Below, in pieces: positions 1 to 4,073 of a stretch of DNA of 9,496 nucleotides (position 1 is its first letter; each line of letters begins with the position of its first letter). Origin of the DNA: Parcubacteria group bacterium (GTDB lineage: Bacteria; Patescibacteriota; Minisyncoccia; JACQLN01); contig JACQLN010000008.1 in the NCBI GenBank assembly GCA_016204035.1, forward strand, positions 1 to 9,496, in the 5' to 3' direction. The notes beneath the pieces were generated by a model. It searched no databases. It was not told where the DNA came from and saw only the letters and a list, made by a program, of their open reading frames with translations. The translations under genes and the position numbers were made by a program.

Positions 1-153
1 AGGAGCGGCAGTAAAATGAATTTCTTTATTTCGAACAAACTGCCGCAAATAGGCGTTAATAACCGCGCTCAAAGAAAGTCCAAGCTCCTCGGCTACCCCT
101 TGGGCATTCTTTTTTACATCCTTATCTGTTTTAATGTTAATCACTGTCTTCAT
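1..153 (-). CDS. RelB/DinJ-family antitoxin (partial, C-terminus off the left edge)
   Basis: Reading leftward from ATG at 153-151, 51 codons are open to the window edge, beginning MKTVINIKTDKDVKKNAQ. The pattern is a short beta strand (TVINIKTD) followed by two helices (KKNAQGVAEELGL and SLSAVINAYLRQFV). This is the ribbon-helix-helix fold of RelB/DinJ antitoxins, which pair with RelE/YafQ-type mRNA interferases and autorepress their operon. The antitoxin normally comes first, so the toxin gene would lie downstream, beyond position 1, and cannot be confirmed here. No Shine-Dalgarno precedes the ATG. The only good promoter places the transcription start on or within about 2 nt of the ATG, so the mRNA is probably leaderless. 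The family call is by pattern recognition; a stand-alone ribbon-helix-helix regulator is the alternative. Confidence 0.75.
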   Translation of the reverse strand, partial: MKTVINIKTDKDVKKNAQGVAEELGLSLSAVINAYLRQFVRNKEIHFTAAP

Positions 154-159
154 ACCTAA

Positions 160-188
160 AGTGTATACAACGGTTAGTTTGGTGTCAA
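160..188 (-). promoter_or_regulatory. Promoter of the antitoxin gene, placed for a leaderless mRNA
   Basis: Minus strand: a perfect -35 TTGACA (188-183), a 17-bp spacer and a -10 TACACT (165-160, 4 of 6 consensus). Six bases separate the -10 from the ATG at 153, so transcription should begin at about the A of the ATG. The -35 directly touches the CCA end of tRNA-Ser(UGA) at 189. GTATAC at the -10 is palindromic and could be part of an antitoxin operator, but that is speculative. Confidence 0.65.
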
Positions 189-278
189 TGGCGGCGGGGG
201 TGAGATTCGAACTCACGAGAGGCTTTCACCTCTAACAGTTTTCAAGACTGTCCTATTCAACCGCTCTAGCACCCCGCC
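189..278 (-). tRNA. tRNA-Ser(UGA)
   Basis: A 90-nt cloverleaf on the minus strand. The acceptor strands are GGCGGGG and CCCCGCC, the discriminator is G as expected for serine, and the CCA is encoded (191-189). The anticodon arm is ACAGT-CTTGAAA-ACTGT, giving anticodon UGA. A long variable arm (AGAGG..CCTCT) is typical of class II serine tRNAs. The T arm is GTGAG-TTCGAAT-CTCAC. The gene lies 35 bp upstream of the antitoxin gene on the same strand, divergent from the next tRNA-Ser. Confidence 0.97.
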
Positions 279-288
279 CTATTCCAAG

Positions 289-317
289 AAATTAACATAA
301 AAACAGCTTTCCTTCAA
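289..317 (-). promoter_or_regulatory. Possible promoter of tRNA-Ser(UGA)
   Basis: Minus strand: TTGAAG (317-312) followed after 17 bp by TAATTT (294-289), 10 bp before the mature tRNA 5' end. The -10 match is weak, so this is only a candidate. It shares its -35 region with the divergent tRNA-Ser(GCU) promoter. Confidence 0.3.
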
Positions 318-340
318 TTTAATAAAGTGATATATATAGT
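313..340 (+). promoter_or_regulatory. Likely promoter of tRNA-Ser(GCU) and the downstream genes
   Basis: The -10 TATAGT (335-340) matches consensus at 5 of 6 positions and lies 9 bp before the tRNA. A weak -35, TTCAAT (313-318), sits 16 bp upstream. The intergenic stretch 279-349 is strongly AT-rich and divides two divergent tRNA-Ser genes. Confidence 0.5.
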
Positions 341-349
341 AATGAATAC

Positions 350-441
350 GGAGGCGTGCGTGAGCGGCTCAAACGAACGGTTTGCTAAACCGTGGAGGTC
401 TAAAAAACCTCACGCAGGTTCGAATCCTGCCGCCTCCGCCA
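350..441 (+). tRNA. tRNA-Ser(GCU)
   Basis: A 92-nt class II tRNA. The acceptor strands are GGAGGCG and CGCCTCC, followed by discriminator G and encoded CCA (439-441). The anticodon arm is ACGGT-TTGCTAA-ACCGT, giving anticodon GCU, which reads AGC and AGU. A long variable arm (GAGGT..ACCTC) and T arm GCAGG-TTCGAAT-CCTGC complete the cloverleaf. The CCA is followed without any spacer by the ATG of the next gene. Confidence 0.97.
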
Positions 442-897
442 ATGAACAAAATAGAGTGGCAAGCGTACGAATTTGAACAGCCTGAACGGCAGACCAATTG
501 GTTTGTTTCGCTTTGGATTTTGGCGGCGGCTTTGGTGGTGGTGGCCGTAATTCTAAAAAGCTATCTTTTGGCCGTGTTCATAATCATCGCCGCCGCCGTT
601 TTGAATATCTATGCCCTAAAAGAACCCCGCGAATACACGTTTATTTTAGACGCGGAAACCTTAAAAATCGGCGAAAAAGAACACGCCCTGGGCGAGTTCA
701 AATCTTTCTGGATTTTTGAGCGCGAGAGTGGTAATGTTTTAAGCTTGGAAGGCAAAAACATACTTAATCTGCATTTGGAAATCCCCTTGGCCGAAATTGA
801 CCCCGAAACGGTGCGCCATATAATATCGCCCGCGGTTCCCGAAAAAGAACATAACGAATCAACCATAGACATACTGGCCCGGCGGCTGAAGTTTTGA
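442..897 (+). CDS. Two-helix membrane protein of a Patescibacteria-type conserved family, function unknown
   Basis: 151 residues, starting MNKIEWQAYEFEQPERQTNW. Two adjacent hydrophobic segments at about residues 21-37 and 40-58 form a helical hairpin, followed by a soluble domain of about 90 residues rich in short strands (YTFILDAETLKIGEKEH, FKSFWIFE) and ending STIDILARRLKF. From general knowledge, similar small proteins opening with an EWxAYE(F/Y)E motif are common in Parcubacteria; none that I know of has an assigned function. A longer frame opens at 382, but those 20 codons lie inside tRNA-Ser(GCU), so the ATG at 442 is chosen. That ATG directly follows the tRNA CCA, and no Shine-Dalgarno is possible outside the tRNA. 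The gene is presumably co-transcribed with the tRNA and translated from the processed, leaderless end. Confidence 0.8.
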   Translation: MNKIEWQAYEFEQPERQTNWFVSLWILAAALVVVAVILKSYLLAVFIIIAAAVLNIYALKEPREYTFILDAETLKIGEKEHALGEFKSFWIFERESGNVLSLEGKNILNLHLEIPLAEIDPETVRHIISPAVPEKEHNESTIDILARRLKF

Positions 898-935
898 TTT
901 TTTATTTTTGATATTTAATTTCTGATTTTTTACAA

Positions 936-1007
936 GCGCCCATCGTTCAACGGACAGGACACTAGCTTGCGGAGCTAGCAATTGAGGTTCGATTCCTCAT
1001 GGGCGCA
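936..1007 (+). tRNA. tRNA-Arg(GCG)
   Basis: A 72-nt cloverleaf with acceptor strands GCGCCCA and TGGGCGC and discriminator A at 1007. CCA is not encoded (the next bases are CAT), so CCA addition is needed. The anticodon arm is CTAGC-TTGCGGA-GCTAG, giving anticodon GCG for the CGC/CGU arginine codons. Most bacteria use ACG (inosine) here. The T arm is TGAGG-TTCGATT-CCTCA. The gene lies 38 bp after the membrane protein gene and 57 bp before the next small gene. I see no convincing promoter of its own in the T-rich spacer 898-935. Confidence 0.93.
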
Positions 1008-1051
1008 CATCAAAAACAGAAAGAGCTATGATAGTTCTTTGAAATCTTGAA

Positions 1052-1062
1052 AAGGAGGTGAT
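1052..1062 (+). promoter_or_regulatory. Unusually complete Shine-Dalgarno site
   Basis: AAGGAGGTGAT is an 11-nt match to the complement of the usual bacterial 16S rRNA 3' end. The GGAGG core is 6 nt from the GTG at 1065. It decides the GTG start of the small membrane gene. Confidence 0.85.
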
Positions 1063-1064
1063 TC

Positions 1065-1232
1065 GTGGATTGGGTTGTGGTTATACTGGCACTTTTTATT
1101 ATTTTTTCTATTATTGAACGAGTTGCTGAAGTTAATCCGTCCATAACTTTTACTCTCTTTATTGTCTGTATCATTTTTTACGGCGCCATAACATGCACAC
1201 ATAAGGAGAATAAGGAAAAAAAGAAAAAATAA
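1065..1232 (+). CDS. 55-residue two-helix membrane protein, possibly the N-terminal part of a broken gene
   Basis: GTG start with a near-perfect Shine-Dalgarno; the product begins MDWVVVILALFIIFSIIERV. Two hydrophobic segments (about residues 3-17 and 27-45) are joined by ERVAEVNPS, and the tail HKENKEKKKK is highly basic. The TAA at 1230-1232 ends the frame. The same frame stays open beyond it (EEQEKVREK, then the ATG at 1260) and continues the charged coiled-coil composition without a break. The protein may therefore be a true small membrane protein, or the membrane anchor of a 320-residue protein cut by one nonsense codon. The Shine-Dalgarno strongly supports translation of this segment. 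Function unknown. Confidence 0.7.
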   Translation: MDWVVVILALFIIFSIIERVAEVNPSITFTLFIVCIIFYGAITCTHKENKEKKKK

Positions 1233-1259
1233 GAAGAACAAGAAAAAGTTAGAGAGAAA

Positions 1260-2027
1260 ATGTTACTGATAGAGAAGGAAGAATCAGAGAAAAAAGAAAA
1301 AATTAGAAGGGAGCTCGAGCAAAGAATTGGTGGGCTTATAGCCGATTCCCAGGTTTTATCCCAAAAACTGCCCGAAAGAGTCAACTCCGCCCGGGAGGCC
1401 ATTGATACCGCGGAACAAGAATACCAAGACGGCGCTTTCGCTCCGTTCTGGGACGCTGTGGAAGTGGCCGTAACAAGTCTGGCGCATTTTGACACCGGTG
1501 TCAGACAAATCGGCAAAAACTATTCTGAATATCAAACCGAAATTAAGCAACTTGAATCGCCGCCGGTATTTGACTGGAAAAAGGCGGCCGACATTCCCGA
1601 CGCCATAACCATAGCCAACCGACTGCAAAAAATTGTGCGAGCTGGACAAAGAAATTTCCAGTTCGCTGTAATATACGAACAAAGAAAGACTAACCAGATA
1701 TTGGTAGCCGGTTTCGCCGGCCTGGGCCAGGCCTTAAGCCAAATAGCTTACCGCATAAGCGAATCAACCGGTCTTTTATCGGCTGCTATCGCCGATTTGT
1801 CCTTTACTGTATCCGACACATCGGAAAAAGCCATTGAAGCCGATAGAGAGAACGCGCGAGCTGTTATGGAAAGTATAAAAGTTATCAGGAGGCAGACGAA
1901 AACCGAAGCGGAGACCGAGGCAGAAGCCAGACGGGAATATGAGCGAAGAGAACTGGAAATGTTGGATAATATCCAGCGTCGCCGAGTGCCTTCTCTTCTG
2001 GGCGCCAAGGATGCCTCCAATAACTAA
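1260..2027 (+). CDS. Coiled-coil protein of unknown function, in frame with the preceding small membrane ORF
   Basis: 255 residues from ATG 1260; the frame is actually open from 1233, just after the TAA of the preceding ORF. The N-terminus (about residues 1-25) is a charged coiled coil. A middle region follows, including FAPFWDAVEVAVTSLAHFDT (about 58-77) and YEQRKTNQILVAGFAGLGQ (about 139-157). The C-terminus (about 192-245) is a long charged helix rich in E, R, K and A. No signal peptide, membrane helix or catalytic motif is visible. No good Shine-Dalgarno precedes the ATG (only AGAGAG), so expression from 1260 would need reinitiation or readthrough of the TAA 27 nt upstream. Together with the small ORF it would make a membrane-anchored coiled-coil protein. 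I do not recognise a named family. An intrinsic terminator follows. Confidence 0.7.
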   Translation: MLLIEKEESEKKEKIRRELEQRIGGLIADSQVLSQKLPERVNSAREAIDTAEQEYQDGAFAPFWDAVEVAVTSLAHFDTGVRQIGKNYSEYQTEIKQLESPPVFDWKKAADIPDAITIANRLQKIVRAGQRNFQFAVIYEQRKTNQILVAGFAGLGQALSQIAYRISESTGLLSAAIADLSFTVSDTSEKAIEADRENARAVMESIKVIRRQTKTEAETEAEARREYERRELEMLDNIQRRRVPSLLGAKDASNN

Positions 2028-2068
2028 CGAGGAATCTTCGGCAAACAATTTCATTGCCCACCCCAAAA

Positions 2069-2112
2069 CCCGCGCCTCGCGCCAAAAAACCGGCGCCGCG
2101 CGGGCTTTTTTT
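2069..2112 (+). terminator. Intrinsic terminator closing the tRNA/membrane gene array
   Basis: CCCGCGC (2069-2075) pairs with GCGCGGG (2098-2104), and the inner GCGCC (2079-2083) pairs with GGCGC (2092-2096). A run of seven T follows (2106-2112). The right arm and the downstream TTATTACATCCGG resemble the terminator after the SPFH gene. Confidence 0.9.
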
Positions 2113-2124
2113 ATTACATCCGGC

Positions 2125-2159
2125 AATTAAATACCAAGGTCTGACCTTGGTATTTAATT
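2125..2159 (+). repeat. Perfect 35-bp palindrome containing the AAGGTCTGACCTT core
   Basis: Arms AATTAAATACCAAGGTC (2125-2141) and its exact reverse complement (2143-2159) are separated by a single T. The 13-bp core AAGGTCTGACCTT (2136-2148) recurs twice inside recG. It lies between the terminator at 2069-2112 and the phosphatase promoter. There is no T-run on either side, so it is not an obvious terminator. Confidence 0.9.
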
Positions 2160-2182
2160 CAAAAGCGGTTTTTATTAGTTTT

Positions 2183-2211
2183 TTGACATATTAAACAAGT
2201 TATACTATGCT
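2183..2211 (+). promoter_or_regulatory. Promoter of the histidine phosphatase gene
   Basis: A perfect -35 TTGACA (2183-2188), a 17-bp spacer and TATGCT (2206-2211, 4 of 6). The predicted start near 2218 gives a leader of about 50 nt containing a small AAACC/GGTTT hairpin (2228-2242). Shine-Dalgarno AAAGGA (2256-2261) lies 6 nt before the ATG. Confidence 0.7.
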
Positions 2212-2267
2212 TAAGTAAAATTTGGGCAAACCACCCAGGTTTAGCACCTTAAAAGAAAGGATATGCA

Positions 2268-2714
2268 ATGAAGCAACTTATTGTTGTAAGGCACGGCGAT
2301 TACGGCCACAGCGAGCTCACTGATCTCGGTCGTACCCAAATCCGCGCGCTTGCCGAAAAACTAAAACCGTTCACGAACGGAGCAACAGTTCTCGTTCTTA
2401 CTTCGCCGGCTGTTCGGGCCCGCCAAAGCGCGGAAATTATCAGTTCTACTTTTGGTGTTGGGTTTGAAGAACATGATATTTTATGGTCAGACGAATCACG
2501 CACAGAAAACCTCCTGGGAACCCTGGAATTGGTCAGATCCCGTAAAGACGGGGCCGAGGTAATCATCTTGGTCACCCACTACGAATATGTTGAAAGATTT
2601 CCGGAATACATCGCGAGAGAGGAACTGGGAACCGAGTTACGTTCGCGAGTCATCGGGAAAGGCCAGGCCTGGGTTCTTGATTGTCTTCAGAAAACTTTGA
2701 CTCACGTAAGCTGA
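2268..2714 (+). CDS. Small histidine phosphatase (phosphoglycerate mutase-like, SixA-size)
   Basis: 148 residues. The N-terminal VVRHG motif (R8, H9, G10) is the hallmark of the histidine phosphatase superfamily, where H9 would be the phospho-accepting nucleophile. TSPAVRARQSAEII (45-58) matches the family's substrate-phosphate arginine region, with R50 in place. The second histidine is probably H104 in LVTHYEYV. The length is close to SixA-type and other single-domain members, shorter than the roughly 200-230 residues of cofactor-dependent phosphoglycerate mutases. The substrate cannot be deduced: a phosphoprotein, nucleotide or small phosphoester are all possible. No signal peptide or membrane segment is seen, so it is cytoplasmic. 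It is a monocistronic unit with its own promoter, Shine-Dalgarno and terminator. Confidence 0.88.
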   Translation: MKQLIVVRHGDYGHSELTDLGRTQIRALAEKLKPFTNGATVLVLTSPAVRARQSAEIISSTFGVGFEEHDILWSDESRTENLLGTLELVRSRKDGAEVIILVTHYEYVERFPEYIAREELGTELRSRVIGKGQAWVLDCLQKTLTHVS

Positions 2715-2721
2715 CTTTGCA

Positions 2722-2751
2722 GCGCGGCGCCGTTCGGCGCCGCGCCTTTTT
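2722..2751 (+). terminator. Intrinsic terminator of the phosphatase gene
   Basis: GCGCGGCGCC (2722-2731), loop GTTC, GGCGCCGCGC (2736-2745), then C and five T (2747-2751). The stem is identical in sequence to the terminator at 3945-3974. Confidence 0.93.
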
Positions 2752-2772
2752 ATTGCACACAAAACCAACATA

Positions 2773-2801
2773 TTGACTCAATTATCAAATAATGCTATCT
2801 A
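2773..2801 (+). promoter_or_regulatory. Promoter of the SPFH-protein gene
   Basis: -35 TTGACT (2773-2778), 17-bp spacer, -10 TATCTA (2796-2801, 4 of 6). The leader of about 70 nt contains a hairpin GCGGAT-AAACAAA-ATCCGC (2821-2839). Shine-Dalgarno GGAGG (2867-2871) lies 6 nt before the ATG. Confidence 0.6.
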
Positions 2802-2877
2802 TTTAACCAGCTCTTAAAATGCGGATAAACAAAATCCGCTCCCATAAACCCCATACCATCCTCAAGGGAGGCGTGCT

Positions 2878-3936
2878 ATGAAACGGGGTTTGCAGATCGG
2901 CGGTCTTTTCGTTCTTTTGGTTTTTTTGTTGAAAGCAACTGATTTCGCTTTCAAACTCATCAGCGCCCCAAGCGACATCAGTGTCGCTATCGGCATTCTG
3001 ATTATCGTAACAGAAATAACTTTTTGCGTAGCTTTCATTCCGTGGTGCGTCAAAAAGATGAGGGGACGGAATGCACCTATGGCCCTGCTGACCATACTCG
3101 TAAGTATGGCCACCCTCAACAGCTGCACCAGGATCAACCCCGGGCATGCCGGCATCGAGGTAGACTTCTACGGTCAGGATCGCGGTGTACAAAGCTATCC
3201 AATGAGAACAGGAGTGGTTTGGTACAACCCAGTCACAAAAGACATTCTTGAATACCCGACCTTCGTTCAAACGGCTGTATGGACAAGAAACCTTGAGGAA
3301 GGCAGCCCCGCCAACGAAGAAATAACTTACAACTCGCGGGAGGGTATGGTCTTTACGGCCGACATTTCACTGGCCTATCAGTTGATACCGGAAGAGGTGC
3401 CGGGGTTTTACGTGAAATTCAGAACGAACGATCTCGACACTTTTACGCATGGTTTCCTAAGAAATATAGCCCGCGATGCCTTCAACGAAATCGCCACGCA
3501 ATACACGGCAGACGAACTTTACGGTGACAAGAAAGAAGAGGCTGTAAAGAAGGTAAAAGAAAAAATAAACGAACAAATTGAACGATACGGCGTGGTACTG
3601 GAACAATTTGGCTACATCGGCGCCCCTCGCCCGCCGGACAGCGTGGTGGAATCCATCAACGCTAAGATTTCGGCCACCCAAAACGCCATCCGCACCGAAA
3701 ACGAAGTGCGGCAAGCTAAGGCGGAAGCCCAAAAACTGATAGCCGCGGCGGAAGGTGAAGCTCAGTCCAACGACATTCTGGTCAAATCCCTGACCCCGGC
3801 CCTGATTCGCTGGAGAGAACTCCAGTTGACGGAACAAGCCATCCAGAAATGGAACGGGGTTAGACCGCTGGCCGAGGGAATCGGAAGCGGCTTGCTCTTG
3901 AACATCTCATCCTCTTCCGCAGCAACAACACAGTAG
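2878..3936 (+). CDS. SPFH/Band 7 (prohibitin-stomatin-like) membrane protein with an extended N-terminus
   Basis: 352 residues. The start has Shine-Dalgarno GGAGG at 6 nt. Two hydrophobic segments (about 5-29 and 33-57) precede a third (about 67-81) with lipobox-like LNSC, cysteine at residue 83. The SPFH domain follows at about 85-285: CTRINPGHAGIEVDFYGQ, TGVVWYNPVTKDILEYPTF, FTADISLAYQL, then the helical ERYGVVLEQFGYIGAPRPP. Next comes a charged helix, KISATQNAIRTENEVRQAKA, and a final segment ending SSSSAATTQ. SPFH proteins form oligomeric membrane scaffolds that organise microdomains and often control membrane proteases. From general knowledge, related prohibitin-family proteins start directly with a short lipoprotein signal ending in SCTRI, so here about 60 residues and two helices are added in front. 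An internal start at M61 (KKMRGRNAP) would give that simpler lipoprotein, but it has no Shine-Dalgarno. It is a monocistronic unit. Confidence 0.9.
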   Translation: MKRGLQIGGLFVLLVFLLKATDFAFKLISAPSDISVAIGILIIVTEITFCVAFIPWCVKKMRGRNAPMALLTILVSMATLNSCTRINPGHAGIEVDFYGQDRGVQSYPMRTGVVWYNPVTKDILEYPTFVQTAVWTRNLEEGSPANEEITYNSREGMVFTADISLAYQLIPEEVPGFYVKFRTNDLDTFTHGFLRNIARDAFNEIATQYTADELYGDKKEEAVKKVKEKINEQIERYGVVLEQFGYIGAPRPPDSVVESINAKISATQNAIRTENEVRQAKAEAQKLIAAAEGEAQSNDILVKSLTPALIRWRELQLTEQAIQKWNGVRPLAEGIGSGLLLNISSSSAATTQ

Positions 3937-3944
3937 TTCATACA

Positions 3945-3974
3945 GCGCGGCGCCGAACGGCGCCGCGCCTTTTT
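3945..3974 (+). terminator. Intrinsic terminator of the SPFH-protein gene
   Basis: GCGCGGCGCC (3945-3954), loop GAAC, GGCGCCGCGC (3959-3968), then C and five T (3970-3974). Apart from the middle loop bases it matches the terminator at 2722-2751, and the following TTATTACATCCGG matches the tail of the one at 2069-2112. Confidence 0.93.
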
Positions 3975-3981
3975 ATTACAT

Positions 3982-4037
3982 CCGGTAGTGAAATTGGACT
4001 GATGAATAAGCGGAGCTTGTCCAATTTCTACTACTGG
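3982..4037 (+). repeat. Imperfect inverted repeat between the SPFH terminator and recG
   Basis: CCGGTAGTGAAATTGGAC (3982-3999) pairs with GTCCAATTTCTACTACTGG (4019-4037) with one mismatch and one bulge; the loop is 19 nt. There is no T-run, so it is not a classical terminator. It ends 2 bp before the recG -35. Confidence 0.85.
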
Positions 4038-4038
4038 A

Positions 4039-4067
4039 TTGCCTTAAAAACCGCGGCGGAATAGAAT
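4039..4067 (+). promoter_or_regulatory. Promoter of recG, placed for a leaderless mRNA
   Basis: TTGCCT (4039-4044), a 17-bp spacer and TAGAAT (4062-4067, 5 of 6). Only 6 bp (CAAATC) lie between the -10 and the ATG at 4074, so transcription should start at about the ATG itself. No Shine-Dalgarno is present. Confidence 0.6.
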
Positions 4068-4073
4068 CAAATC

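Noticed and set aside
382..441. Upstream ATG extension of the first membrane protein gene
   Set aside because: These 20 codons lie entirely inside tRNA-Ser(GCU), including its anticodon loop region and CCA; the ATG at 442 fits the protein family better.
895..897. UGA recoding as an amino acid
   Set aside because: The membrane protein and RecG end at UGA at the expected length, and no conserved frame needs UGA readthrough.
898..935. Own promoter for tRNA-Arg
   Set aside because: The spacer is T-rich with many weak TTGAT-like hexamers, but no -35/-10 pair at sensible spacing and distance stands out; co-transcription from the upstream tRNA promoter is simpler.
1217..1232. Programmed frameshifting at the A-rich tract near the TAA
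   Set aside because: The upstream and downstream ORFs are in the same frame, so a frameshift would not join them; only readthrough, reinitiation or mutation can.
2212..2267. Riboswitch in the phosphatase leader
   Set aside because: Only about 50 nt with one 5-bp hairpin and no recognisable aptamer motif.
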